Positions 5,643 through 14,020 of a stretch of DNA of 28,105 bases are shown here, one piece after another. The DNA is taken from positions 1 to 28,105 of the forward strand of contig JAZNGL010000064.1 of the NCBI GenBank assembly GCA_045576435.1, given 5' to 3'. The first letter of the stretch is position 1. Each line of letters starts with the position of its first letter. The stretch is from CAKSIW01 sp045576435 (GTDB lineage: Bacteria > Bacillota > Clostridia > Monoglobales > Monoglobaceae). The notes beneath the pieces are model-generated. The model saw only the letters and a list, made by a program, of their open reading frames with translations, ran no database searches and was not told where the DNA came from. The position numbers were made by a program, and so were the translations under genes.

Positions 5643-7745
5643 GTGGTTTTTGAAATAGTACTTATTATTGCTGAAAAACCAAGTCTTGCGAGAAATATAA
5701 TGGCAGGCATCGGGAAGATGTCAAAACATGATGGATATTTTGAAGGTGAGGAATACATTATAACATGGGCTTTTGGACATTTGTTTTCGCTTGCTGATGT
5801 TGAGAGATATTCCCCGAATCCTGATGGAACAAATCATTGGAGAATTGAAAACCTGCCTTGCTTTCCGCAAAACTTTGAGTTTGATATAAAAAAGGATAAA
5901 AATAAGAATACAGATAGTGGTGCTGAAAAGCAGTTCGGCATAATTAAAGCTCTTTGCAACAGAGCCGATGTTGACACAATAGTCAATGCCGGTGATGCTG
6001 ATCGCGAGGGTGAGATTATTGTGCGCATTTGTATTGAAAAGGCACTTCAGGAACATAAAAAACTTATGAGAATTTGGCTTCCGGATCAAACACCACAGAC
6101 TGTACGTGAGGCACTTGGTGCTTTGAAAGATGAAAAGGAATATGATAATCTTGCAAATGAGGGTTATGCGCGAACATATACGGATTGGCTCTATGGCGTT
6201 AATTTAACAAGGTATGCAACTTTGCGCTCGGGAAATCTTCTTAGGGTTGGCAGAGTTATTGTTCCTATTGTTAAGGCAATATATGATAGAGACATGGCAA
6301 TAAAAAATTTTGTTCCGGATATTTATTATGCAATAATAAGCAAAGCAGAAACAAATGGAACTGAGATTGAACTAACGAGTAAGGGACGTTTCACAAAGGT
6401 TGAAATTCAGAAGGCTCAGGCTCTTTGTGATAAATATAATAGTTGTCGGGCCACGGTGACCTCGAAAAAGAAGAAAAAAGACACTCTTTCAGCAGGAAAA
6501 TTATATTCTTTGACAAAACTCCAGAACTTTTTAGGAAAGAAATATAAAATGCCGATGGATGTGAGCCTTGCAACGGTTCAAGCGCTTTATGAAAAAGGAT
6601 ATGTAACATATCCAAGAACAAATTCTGAGTATCTTGCAACTGCAGAGCAAGAGAAGATTAAAAAGATTTTAGCCAACGTTAAAAATCTTGGATATAATGT
6701 TAAATTCAAATTCAACAAGACAATATTTGATGATTCAAAAATTGAATCGCATTCGGCATTAACCCCAACCTATAAAATTCCCGAAAAAACAAAAATGACC
6801 GAAAATGAGGCCTTGGTTTATGGCGCAATAATGCGAAGATTTGCTGCGGTTTTTTGTGCTGAGGATTGCATTGTTGAAAAAACAGAAATAAAAATTGTAC
6901 TTGGAGATTTAGAAGAATTTACGCTCAAAGGAACTGTTATTGTTGATGCGGGTTGGACAAAATATGATTCATATACTCGCAAGGACAAGCTTCTTCCGCC
7001 GCTTGAAAAAGGTGATGAGGTAAATATAGATTTTAAACCATGTGAAAAAGAGACGAGCCCACCCAAACATTATACGATTGAAACACTTAATAATTATCTA
7101 AAAAATCCGTTTAAGGATGAAAAGGCATCGATGAGTGAAACCGAGGATGATGCAGAGGAATATCGTGCAATCTTTGAGGGCTTAGAGCTTGGAACAGAGG
7201 CAACACGAACGGGAATTATTGATAATGCGAGAAAAAGTGAATATATAAATTTGAAAAAGGATACATATACAATTCTGCCGGCCGGTGAAAATTTGATAGA
7301 ATCACTACTAAGAATGAATATTAGCATGGATAAATATAAGACTTCGCAGATGGGTGTTGCTCTTAAAAAGGTGTTCCGGGGTCAGATGAGCATAGATGAA
7401 GCAGTGAAAATTGCATGCACTGAAATTGAATCGGTATTCAAAAATACAGATGAAACTGATGAAAATTATGACGGATTTATTGGAGATGTTGCAGGTTCGT
7501 GTCCTTTGTGCGGCAAAGATGTTGTTAGAACGCGCTTTGGATATGGATGTAGCGGATTTCGTGAAGGATGTCGTTTTTCGTCGGGGAATGTTATATGCGG
7601 AAAGACAATTTCCTTAAAAAACATGAGACAACTGCTAAAAGAGGGAACAACCCCATTGATTTCGGGTTTTGTTTCGAAGAAAAGCGGAAAAGAGTTTTCG
7701 GCACGCCTTTCAATTGAGGATGGGAAAACAGTATTTAAATTTTAA
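5643..7745 (+). CDS. topB: DNA topoisomerase III (type IA); start uncertain
   Basis: A type IA topoisomerase that cuts and rejoins one DNA strand. The TOPRIM domain begins VLIIAEKPSLARNI and contains DADREGE (118-124 from the GTG). The catalytic Tyr323 lies in GYVTYPRTNSEYL. LGTEATRTGII follows, and the C-terminus has a four-Cys zinc-ribbon-like region (CPLCGK...CSGF...CRF). The conserved GRVQTP stretch reads GRVIVPIV here. The ORF is open from an ATG at 5589, but that ATG lies inside the terminator hairpin. I place the start at GTG 5643, although it has no spaced SD. An SD-like AAGGTGG at 5640-5646 would instead fit an ATA codon at 5655, which matches where relatives start (Met-x-LIIAEKPS). 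Family call firm, start weak. Confidence 0.9.
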   Translation: MVFEIVLIIAEKPSLARNIMAGIGKMSKHDGYFEGEEYIITWAFGHLFSLADVERYSPNPDGTNHWRIENLPCFPQNFEFDIKKDKNKNTDSGAEKQFGIIKALCNRADVDTIVNAGDADREGEIIVRICIEKALQEHKKLMRIWLPDQTPQTVREALGALKDEKEYDNLANEGYARTYTDWLYGVNLTRYATLRSGNLLRVGRVIVPIVKAIYDRDMAIKNFVPDIYYAIISKAETNGTEIELTSKGRFTKVEIQKAQALCDKYNSCRATVTSKKKKKDTLSAGKLYSLTKLQNFLGKKYKMPMDVSLATVQALYEKGYVTYPRTNSEYLATAEQEKIKKILANVKNLGYNVKFKFNKTIFDDSKIESHSALTPTYKIPEKTKMTENEALVYGAIMRRFAAVFCAEDCIVEKTEIKIVLGDLEEFTLKGTVIVDAGWTKYDSYTRKDKLLPPLEKGDEVNIDFKPCEKETSPPKHYTIETLNNYLKNPFKDEKASMSETEDDAEEYRAIFEGLELGTEATRTGIIDNARKSEYINLKKDTYTILPAGENLIESLLRMNISMDKYKTSQMGVALKKVFRGQMSIDEAVKIACTEIESVFKNTDETDENYDGFIGDVAGSCPLCGKDVVRTRFGYGCSGFREGCRFSSGNVICGKTISLKNMRQLLKEGTTPLISGFVSKKSGKEFSARLSIEDGKTVFKF

Positions 7746-7782
7746 AACGCACATAGCTTTTTTGCTATGTGCGTTAATTTTT
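7746..7782. terminator. Bidirectional terminator between topB and the DeoR gene
   Basis: A perfect 12-bp stem, AACGCACATAGC (7746-7757) and GCTATGTGCGTT (7764-7775), with a T6 loop. A T-rich run follows on plus and a T/A-rich run on minus. It directly follows topB and abuts the stop of the convergent DeoR gene, so it can serve both. Confidence 0.92.
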
Positions 7783-8557
7783 ATACTTCGGGTGCGACAA
7801 CTATTTTTATGTTTTTATCTTTAATTTTGTTAAGAAGAGAAACATCAGCGTTATTGCTTGTGACAATAACATTAACTTTGCTTAAATCATCAATTTCTGC
7901 AAAAGCCGTTCTTCCAAGCTTGCTATAATCTGCGGCAACAATTGTTTTACTCGCGTTTTTCATCATAGCCCTGCAAATTTCTGCCTCCTGATAATAAAAT
8001 GTTGAAATTCCCTTTTTGGGGTCAATCCCGTCAACAGACATAATCAAGAGATTTGCAGTATATTTTTCAAGTGCCTGAATAACCGAAACGCCATATGTGA
8101 ATTGATAGTTGCTATCAACATCTCCACCAAGAAGTATAATTTTGAAGTTTTGATTTTTTGCACCCTCTAATGCAAGTGCAATTGAGTTTGTAACGATTGT
8201 GACATGCTTTTCGCACATTTCACGCATAACAAAAATTGGTGTTGTGCCGGCATTCATTATGATGGTATCGTTATCCTTAATCATTTTGTTAATTTCTTTT
8301 GCGATTGCTTTTTTCTCTTTTGAATTAGCATTAAACCGCTGAACAAGATTCATGTCGTGATATGATTTGTATCCGGTTATTGCACCACCATGAACTCTTG
8401 ACAACATTCCTTGATGTTCAAGCTCGGAAAGATCTGTTCGTATTGCAACGCTTGAAACAGAAAAAAGCTCACTCAGTTCGTTAACGGTGACTCTGCCGTT
8501 TTCGTTAAGCATTTCAACGATTTTATTCCGACGTTCACCTGCGGTAAGAGTAGGCAT
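7781..8557 (-). CDS. DeoR family transcriptional regulator
   Basis: A 258-residue DeoR/GlpR-type repressor. Residues 1-57 form the N-terminal helix-turn-helix (ERRNKIVEMLNENGRVTVNE ... VAIRTDLSELEHQGMLSRVHGGA). The rest is the DeoR sensor domain, with NAGTTP near 101, VTNSIALA, LLGGDVD, SVDGIDPKKGIS and VAADYSKLGR, which in this family usually binds a phosphorylated sugar. The SD is AAGGAG. It stands alone, convergent to topB and divergent from the methyltransferase-ecf operon, with no sugar kinase or transporter beside it, so its ligand cannot be guessed. Its promoter and that of the divergent operon are 28 bp apart across shared TTGAC/AAATGC repeats, so self-regulation and control of the divergent operon are both plausible. 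Confidence 0.93.
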   Translation of the reverse strand: MPTLTAGERRNKIVEMLNENGRVTVNELSELFSVSSVAIRTDLSELEHQGMLSRVHGGAITGYKSYHDMNLVQRFNANSKEKKAIAKEINKMIKDNDTIIMNAGTTPIFVMREMCEKHVTIVTNSIALALEGAKNQNFKIILLGGDVDSNYQFTYGVSVIQALEKYTANLLIMSVDGIDPKKGISTFYYQEAEICRAMMKNASKTIVAADYSKLGRTAFAEIDDLSKVNVIVTSNNADVSLLNKIKDKNIKIVVAPEV

Positions 8558-8587
8558 AAAAACACTCCTTAGATATTAGTTGTGATT

Positions 8588-8616
8588 ATTGTAGCATATG
8601 TTTTGAAATAAGTCAA
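8588..8616 (-). promoter_or_regulatory. Promoter for the DeoR gene
   Basis: On the minus strand: TTGACT (8616-8611), 17-nt spacer, TACAAT (8593-8588), with TGC just before the -10 (extended TGn). The transcript would start near 8581, about 24 nt before the ATG. Confidence 0.72.
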
Positions 8617-8630
8617 ATGCGTGGGGGATA

Positions 8631-8656
8631 TTGACATAAATGCCTTGACTAAATGC
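8631..8656. repeat. Tandem direct repeat TTGAC(A)TAAATGC in the divergent promoter
   Basis: TTGACATAAATGC (8631-8643) and TTGACTAAATGC (8645-8656) are near-identical direct repeats with a 14-bp period. A third AAATGC lies at 8615-8620, beside the AGTCAA that forms the deoR -35 on the other strand. The repeats cover the -35 of the methyltransferase promoter. They are candidate operator sites for the DeoR protein encoded alongside. Confidence 0.5.
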
Positions 8657-8673
8657 GAAAAAGATGTTAAAAT
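8645..8673 (+). promoter_or_regulatory. Promoter for the methyltransferase-ecf-truA-rho operon
   Basis: TTGACT (8645-8650), 17-nt spacer, TAAAAT (8668-8673), with TGT before the -10 (extended TGn). No clear terminator was noticed between here and 16851, so it may drive the whole run down to the polysaccharide deacetylase. Confidence 0.7.
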
Positions 8674-8703
8674 AAAAGCAAAATATTATAAATGGGGAAG
8701 ATT

Positions 8704-9585
8704 ATGTTTTTATCGGATAAATGGAAAGATTATGAATTGCTTGATGCAAGTTGCGGTGAAAAACTGGAGCGTTGGGGAGATGTTGTTTTAAGACGTCCCG
8801 ATCCTCAGATTGTGTGGAGTGTTTCACAACAGGATAAGCATGACGCTTGGGGAAAAGCCGATGCTCATTACATAAGAAGTAATACGGGTGGCGGACATTG
8901 GGAAAGCAAACGTAATGTGCCGGATAGCTGGACTGTTAATTATGGTAATCTGCGTTTTGGAATTAAAATGATGGGCTTTAAGCACACCGGACTTTTTCCT
9001 GAGCAGGCAGCAAATTGGGATTGGTTTTCGGAAATAATAAGAAATTCGGGACGAAAAGATGTTAATGTTCTGAATTTGTTTGCATATACAGGTGGAGCAA
9101 CAATGGCGGCTTCTGCTGCGGGAGCGGCGGTTTGCCATGTTGATGCATCGCGGGGCATGGTGAATTGGGCAAAAGAAAATGCAGTTTTATCGGGGCTTGA
9201 TAAAAATCCGATACGATATATTGTTGATGATGTTAAAAAATTTACTGAGCGTGAAATCAGACGTGAGAGAAAATATGATGCAATCATTATGGACCCTCCA
9301 TCATATGGCAGAGGGCCATCCGGCGAGGTTTGGAAAATTGAGGATGAGCTATTCGGCTTGGTTGAAATGTGTATGAAAATTTTGTCGAATAAACCGTTGT
9401 TTTTCTTGATTAATTCATATACAACAGGTCTTTCGGGCGGAGTGCTTGAAAATATATATGAGTTGACGCTTAAAAAGAAATTCGGTGGAGAAATTGATGT
9501 TGATGAAATTGGGCTTCCGATTTCAAACGGAAAGTTGACGCTCCCTTGTGGATATTCAGGACGTTGGAAAAGTCAGGTGAAATAG
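8704..9585 (+). CDS. Class I SAM-dependent rRNA methyltransferase (RlmI/RlmK-like)
   Basis: A 293-residue Rossmann-fold methyltransferase. The SAM-binding motif I is NLFAYTGGATMAASAAGA (124 onward), followed by VDASRGMVNWAKENAVLSG and the catalytic-site motif MDPPSYGRGPSGEVWK (196 onward). This pattern fits the family of 23S rRNA methyltransferases RlmI and the C-terminal half of RlmK. I see no PUA domain at the N-terminus, so the exact nucleotide target cannot be given. An ATG at 8692 is in frame, but the SD-like GGGGAAG (8694-8700) lies inside that reading and 3 nt before the ATG at 8704, so 8704 is preferred. The gene heads the operon, and ecfA1 starts 2 nt after its stop. Confidence 0.82.
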   Translation: MFLSDKWKDYELLDASCGEKLERWGDVVLRRPDPQIVWSVSQQDKHDAWGKADAHYIRSNTGGGHWESKRNVPDSWTVNYGNLRFGIKMMGFKHTGLFPEQAANWDWFSEIIRNSGRKDVNVLNLFAYTGGATMAASAAGAAVCHVDASRGMVNWAKENAVLSGLDKNPIRYIVDDVKKFTEREIRRERKYDAIIMDPPSYGRGPSGEVWKIEDELFGLVEMCMKILSNKPLFFLINSYTTGLSGGVLENIYELTLKKKFGGEIDVDEIGLPISNGKLTLPCGYSGRWKSQVK

Positions 9586-9586
9586 T

Positions 9587-10471
9587 TTGAACAACAGTAA
9601 AGACAGTATAATTGAAATAGAAAATTTAAAATTTGCATATGATGATGCCGAGATAGCAAAAGGGGCAGGAGTACTGGATGGTGTTAACCTTTCGATTAAG
9701 AGAGGGGAATTCCTTGCGATTCTCGGACATAATGGTTCAGGAAAATCAACTCTTGCAAAGCTTCTTAATTGCATTTTGATTCCAACCGAAGGAAGAGTTC
9801 TGGTGGAGGGAATGGATACAGCAGATGAAAACTTGATTTATGATATAAGGCAAAGGGTTGGAATGGTTTTTCAAAATCCTGATAACCAGATTGTTGCAAC
9901 TATCGTTGAAGAGGATGTTGCCTTTGCACCGGAAAATCTGGGAGTTCCATCTGTTGAAATCAGAAAAAGAGTTGATGACGCGCTTAGGGCAGTTAATATG
10001 TCGGAATATGCTCAGCATGCACCACACATGTTAAGTGGCGGGCAAAAGCAAAGAGTTGCAATTGCCGGTATTCTTGCAATGAGACCATCTGTTATTGTTA
10101 TGGATGAGCCAACTGCAATGCTTGACCCTATTGGAAGAAAAGAGATAATGGAAACAATCAAGAAACTAAACAAAGAAGAAGACATGACGGTTGTTATGAT
10201 TACTCATTTTATGGAAGAAGCGGCACAAGCGGACAGAGTTGTTGTTATGGACCATGGCAAGGCAATTATGGAGGGAACACCGAAAGAGGTATTCGGTCAT
10301 GTGGATGAGCTAAAAGAAATTGGTCTTGATGTTCCTCAGACAACAGAACTGATATATAGCCTGAACAAAAACGGTTTTAATCTGAAAAATGATGTGCTTA
10401 CTATAGATGAGTGTGTAGAAACCCTGATTTCAAGCTATGTTGAAGGGAGTGCAATCAATGATAAAGCTTAA
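9587..10471 (+). CDS. ecfA1: ECF transporter ATPase EcfA1
   Basis: A 294-residue ABC ATPase of the energising module of group II energy-coupling-factor transporters, which import vitamins and trace metals through interchangeable S components. Walker A GHNGSGKS lies at 47-54, the Q-loop QNPDNQ at 96-101, the signature LSGGQ at 149-153, and Walker B VIVMDEPTAMLDP at 169-181. The start is a TTG, supported by AGGTGA about 6 nt upstream that overlaps the end of the methyltransferase gene. It overlaps ecfA2 by 14 nt, so translation is probably coupled. Confidence 0.95.
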   Translation: MNNSKDSIIEIENLKFAYDDAEIAKGAGVLDGVNLSIKRGEFLAILGHNGSGKSTLAKLLNCILIPTEGRVLVEGMDTADENLIYDIRQRVGMVFQNPDNQIVATIVEEDVAFAPENLGVPSVEIRKRVDDALRAVNMSEYAQHAPHMLSGGQKQRVAIAGILAMRPSVIVMDEPTAMLDPIGRKEIMETIKKLNKEEDMTVVMITHFMEEAAQADRVVVMDHGKAIMEGTPKEVFGHVDELKEIGLDVPQTTELIYSLNKNGFNLKNDVLTIDECVETLISSYVEGSAINDKA

Positions 10472-11312
10472 TGATGTAACCTACACATATATGAGCGGCG
10501 GACCGTTTGAAAAGGTTGCGGTGAATAACATAAATCTTGAAATCAAAGAGGGTGAGTTTGTTGGACTCATGGGGCACACAGGCTCGGGAAAATCTACTTT
10601 GATTCAGCTTATTGCAGGTATAATAAAGCCTGAGATAGGAACCATTGAAATTGATGGAGAAACACTTCACTCAAAAGACTGCAAAATGCGGGAGTTGCGC
10701 TTTAGGATTGGACTTGTGATGCAATATCCGGAATATCAGCTTTTTGAGGAAACAGTATTTAAAGATATTGCTTTTGGACCCACCAATATGGGGCTTGATG
10801 CAGACGAGATAAAAAGACGTGTTGAATTTGCAGCAGAGCTGGTTGGACTTGATGAGGAGGTACTTCAGAAGTCGCCATTTGAGCTTTCAGGAGGGCAGAA
10901 AAGAAGAGTTGCAATTGCGGGAATATTAGCCATGAACCCCAAAATTCTTATTCTGGACGAGCCCACAGCAGGTCTTGACCCTGCAGGAAGAGAAGATATT
11001 TTAAAGAGAATTTTTGAACTTCACAGACGACTTGGAATAACAGTAATATTTGTTTCGCACAGCATGGAAGATATAGCAAATACTGCAGACAAAATTATTG
11101 TAATGAACCGTGGTGAGGTTAAGATGCAGGGAAGAGCCGATGAAATATTCAGCAGAGCAGAAGAACTTTATGAAATAGGGCTTTCTGTTCCACAAATCAC
11201 AGAGGTTTGTGATAGACTACGGAAGCAGGGTTTTCCTCTGCCAAACGGAATCTATACCATTGAAAAAGCAAAAGAGGAAATTGAAAAGATTTTAAAACAC
11301 GAAATGAGATGA
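10458..11312 (+). CDS. ecfA2: ECF transporter ATPase EcfA2
   Basis: A 284-residue partner ATPase that forms a heterodimer with EcfA1 on the cytoplasmic side of EcfT. Walker A GHTGSGKS lies at 39-46, the Q-loop region MQYPEYQLF near 88-96, the signature LSGGQKRR at 143-150, then LILDEPTAGLDP. QYPEYQLF in place of QNPDNQ is the usual difference between A2 and A1. The frame is open from a TTG at 10437, but AGGGAG lies 8 nt before the ATG at 10458, which is taken as the start. The ecfT start follows after 4 nt. Confidence 0.95.
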   Translation: MIKLNDVTYTYMSGGPFEKVAVNNINLEIKEGEFVGLMGHTGSGKSTLIQLIAGIIKPEIGTIEIDGETLHSKDCKMRELRFRIGLVMQYPEYQLFEETVFKDIAFGPTNMGLDADEIKRRVEFAAELVGLDEEVLQKSPFELSGGQKRRVAIAGILAMNPKILILDEPTAGLDPAGREDILKRIFELHRRLGITVIFVSHSMEDIANTADKIIVMNRGEVKMQGRADEIFSRAEELYEIGLSVPQITEVCDRLRKQGFPLPNGIYTIEKAKEEIEKILKHEMR

Positions 11313-11316
11313 TAAT

Positions 11317-12120
11317 TTGTTAAAGGATATTACCCTCGGTCAATATTTTCCGGGAAACTCATTTATTCATAAGCTTGACCCGAGAACAAAAATTCTTTGT
11401 GTGATTGCATATATAATAATAATTTTTTGTATAAAGGGTTTTGCGGGATATCTGGCACTTGCTGTTTTTACGACTATTTGCATTTTTTCTTCTAAAATAC
11501 CGATTAGATTTGTTATTAAAGGATTAAAACCAATAATGATGTTTGTTGTGATAACAGCGGTTTTTAATCTGTTTTTAACAAGCGGAAGAACGCTTTGGAA
11601 AATTGGCTTTCTGACAATAACATATGAAGGGGTTAATCTTGCAATATTCATGGTTTTGAGGTTGTTCTTCCTTGTTCTTGGAACATCATTAATGACGCTC
11701 ACAACATCACCGATTGCTTTAACAGATGGCCTTGAATATTTGCTTTCACCATTCAAAAAAATTGGTGTGCCCGCACATGAGCTTGCAATGATGATGACAA
11801 TTGCACTCCGCTTTGTCCCAACACTTCTTGAAGAAACCGACAAAATAATAAAAGCACAGATGGCAAGAGGTACAGATTTTGAGAGCGGGAATTTGCTAAG
11901 ACGTGCAAAGGCAATGATTCCAATTTTGATACCGTTATTTATCAGTGCTTTCAGACGTGCTGATGATTTAGCGGTTGCGATGGAATGCAGATGCTATCGC
12001 GGTGGCGAAAATAGAACAAGACTTTTCAACCTTAAAATGGGAATAATAGATGTTTTTGGTTGGATTGCAATAATACTATTAATTGTGGTAATTATTGCGT
12101 CAAACATTCTTTTTGCTTAG
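11317..12120 (+). CDS. ecfT: ECF transporter transmembrane protein EcfT
   Basis: A 267-residue integral membrane protein coupling ATP hydrolysis to S-component movement. Hydrophobic segments lie near residues 25-60, 70-88, 105-130 and 240-266. The two coupling motifs contacting EcfA1/A2 are visible as Ala-Arg-Gly at 183-185 (QMARGTD) and CRCYRG at 224-229. The start is a TTG with only a weak SD (GAGATGA), so translation probably depends on coupling to ecfA2, 4 nt upstream. No S component is encoded nearby, as expected for a shared group II module. Confidence 0.93.
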   Translation: MLKDITLGQYFPGNSFIHKLDPRTKILCVIAYIIIIFCIKGFAGYLALAVFTTICIFSSKIPIRFVIKGLKPIMMFVVITAVFNLFLTSGRTLWKIGFLTITYEGVNLAIFMVLRLFFLVLGTSLMTLTTSPIALTDGLEYLLSPFKKIGVPAHELAMMMTIALRFVPTLLEETDKIIKAQMARGTDFESGNLLRRAKAMIPILIPLFISAFRRADDLAVAMECRCYRGGENRTRLFNLKMGIIDVFGWIAIILLIVVIIASNILFA

Positions 12121-12130
12121 GAGCATTTAA

Positions 12131-12904
12131 GTGCCTATGAAAAATATAGCGGTTAAAATAATGTATGATGGCAGCCGGTATCATGGCTGGCAAATTCAAA
12201 AAAATGGTATAACGGTGCAGGAACGGATGGAAACGGTTTTGTCTGAGCTGACGGGAGAAAAAATATCAGTATGCGGATGCAGTCGGACAGATTCGGGAGT
12301 TCATGCACTTGAATATATTTTTAATTTTAAAAGTAACACTAAACTACCTGCGGAGCGTTTGCCTTATGCAATTAACACACATTTGGGAAATGATGATATT
12401 GCGGCGGTTGATGCCAAGTATGTTGACGATGATTTTAATGCCAGATTTTCTTCAATAGGAAAACGGTATATCTATAAAATTTGGAATTCTTCAATACAAA
12501 ATCCATTTACAGCAAAATATTCTTGGCAAGTGCCATATAAATTAAATATTTCTGATATGAAAAGAGCGGCAGCTATGTTTGTTGGCGAGCATGATTTTTC
12601 AGCCTTTATGGCGGCGGGTGGCTCTCAAAAAACAACAGTGCGAACAATAAGAGATTGCTCAATTTCATTGAGTAATGAATGGAAACCTCAGCTCGAAATT
12701 GAGGTTGAAGCAGATGCTTTTCTTTATAATATGGTGAGGATTATTTCCGGCACTTTGGTGGAGGTTGGAACAGGCAAAATTCCGGTTGATGATGTTGAAA
12801 AAATAATTTGCAACGGGAAAAGGAACGATGCAGGAATGACTGCACCGCCTCAAGGACTGTTTTTGAAAAGAGTTTTTTATGATTCAGAGATTTTGAGTTG
12901 GTAA
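12131..12904 (+). CDS. truA: tRNA pseudouridine synthase A
   Basis: A 257-residue enzyme making pseudouridine at positions 38-40 of tRNA anticodon arms. The catalytic Asp54 lies in CSRTDSGVHAL, the N-terminus reads IMYDGSRYHGWQIQ, and FLYNMVRIISGTLVEVG near the end is typical of TruA. The GTG at 12131 is preferred over the ATG at 12137, because the SD (TAGGAG, which includes the ecfT stop) is 7 nt from the GTG and 13 from the ATG. Its place right after ecfT matches the usual ecfA1-ecfA2-ecfT-truA order in Firmicutes. Confidence 0.96.
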   Translation: MPMKNIAVKIMYDGSRYHGWQIQKNGITVQERMETVLSELTGEKISVCGCSRTDSGVHALEYIFNFKSNTKLPAERLPYAINTHLGNDDIAAVDAKYVDDDFNARFSSIGKRYIYKIWNSSIQNPFTAKYSWQVPYKLNISDMKRAAAMFVGEHDFSAFMAAGGSQKTTVRTIRDCSISLSNEWKPQLEIEVEADAFLYNMVRIISGTLVEVGTGKIPVDDVEKIICNGKRNDAGMTAPPQGLFLKRVFYDSEILSW

Positions 12905-12920
12905 ACGGGGTGATGATACT

Positions 12921-14009
12921 ATGAAAAAACCTGTTGTTAATAAAAAAAGAGCGGTGGTTGCGGCAATTGTTCTTGTGGTGTTATTTGGTGCCATTATTTC
13001 AAATGTCACATTAAAAGAATTTTTTCTTGGAGCCGATACTAAAAACTTAAATTATCAGACCGGAATTGAATATGATGCTTTGTTATGCGGAAAAGAAGTT
13101 TTGATAGTTAATCATGAGGGGATAGTTGCGATAAATCGCAATGGAGATGAGGCTTGGAATATTGTTTGCAATACCACAACTCCGGAAGTTGAGGTTGAGA
13201 ATAACTATATTATGATTGCAGACATGAATGGAAAAACTATTAATCTTTACAATAAAGATAAAATTTTAACTCAAATTAAGACTGAAAATGAAATATTGAT
13301 GGCAAAACTGAATAAACATGGTTATATGGCTGTGGCAACCGATGAATTGGGATATAAGGGAATGCTCACGGTTTATGATAAGGATGGCAATGAACTTTTC
13401 AAATGGCACAGTGGCGCCGGATATATAGGTGATATTGATATCTCGGATAAAAATGTTATTGCGGTATCGCAACTTATGACAGATAAAGAAAAAATATATA
13501 GCAGGATTATCGCGCTTGACCTTGATGCAGAAGGAGAAAAAAGACTCACTGATTCTGCAGATGGTATTGTTATGAATATTAAGTATCGTGATAATGGTGA
13601 GCTTGTGGCTGTTTCGGATAGTGGAGTATATGGCTTTAAAAGAAATGGCAAAGAAAAGTTCAAGGTGGATTTTAAGGGGCGCAAGCTGAGAAATTTCAAC
13701 ATAGATTATGAACATAATATGGTTTTTGAATTTGTTAGTGGATTAAATACAACACTTTTTGAAAGCTATTCAGCTAAAGGTATTTTGAGGGGAAGCTATA
13801 ATGCCGATAGCATTATTGAAACCTTTGATGTGAATGGAGAATATATTGTTGCTGCAAAAATGGGAAGCGTAACAAGGCTGACGCCAAATGGGGAGGTTAA
13901 GTCCGAAACGACTATTGGTCATAATATTAAGAAAATAAAGATTTTCCCAGGACGCAAATATTTTATTGCAATTGGTGATGGCATGACAAAGCTAATGAAA
14001 ATTCGATAG
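12921..14009 (+). CDS. DUF5711-like membrane-anchored beta-propeller-type protein
   Basis: A 362-residue protein of unknown function. Residues 1-8 are basic, 9-31 form one hydrophobic segment (AVVAAIVLVVLFGAIISN), and the rest should lie outside the cell. The outer part is a series of short repeats of the type 'aIaINRNGDEAWNI', 'MLTVYDKDGNELFKWHSG', 'VYGFKRNGKEKFKVDFKG', 'VTRLTPNGEVKSETTIG', which suggests a WD/PQQ-like beta-propeller. I recognise it as like DUF5711 proteins of Clostridia, from memory. SD-like GGGGTGATG precedes the ATG. It is 16 nt after truA and 11 nt before cvpA, so it may work with the CvpA membrane protein. No catalytic motif was seen. Confidence 0.72.
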   Translation: MKKPVVNKKRAVVAAIVLVVLFGAIISNVTLKEFFLGADTKNLNYQTGIEYDALLCGKEVLIVNHEGIVAINRNGDEAWNIVCNTTTPEVEVENNYIMIADMNGKTINLYNKDKILTQIKTENEILMAKLNKHGYMAVATDELGYKGMLTVYDKDGNELFKWHSGAGYIGDIDISDKNVIAVSQLMTDKEKIYSRIIALDLDAEGEKRLTDSADGIVMNIKYRDNGELVAVSDSGVYGFKRNGKEKFKVDFKGRKLRNFNIDYEHNMVFEFVSGLNTTLFESYSAKGILRGSYNADSIIETFDVNGEYIVAAKMGSVTRLTPNGEVKSETTIGHNIKKIKIFPGRKYFIAIGDGMTKLMKIR

Positions 14010-14020
14010 GAGGCGTTTTT

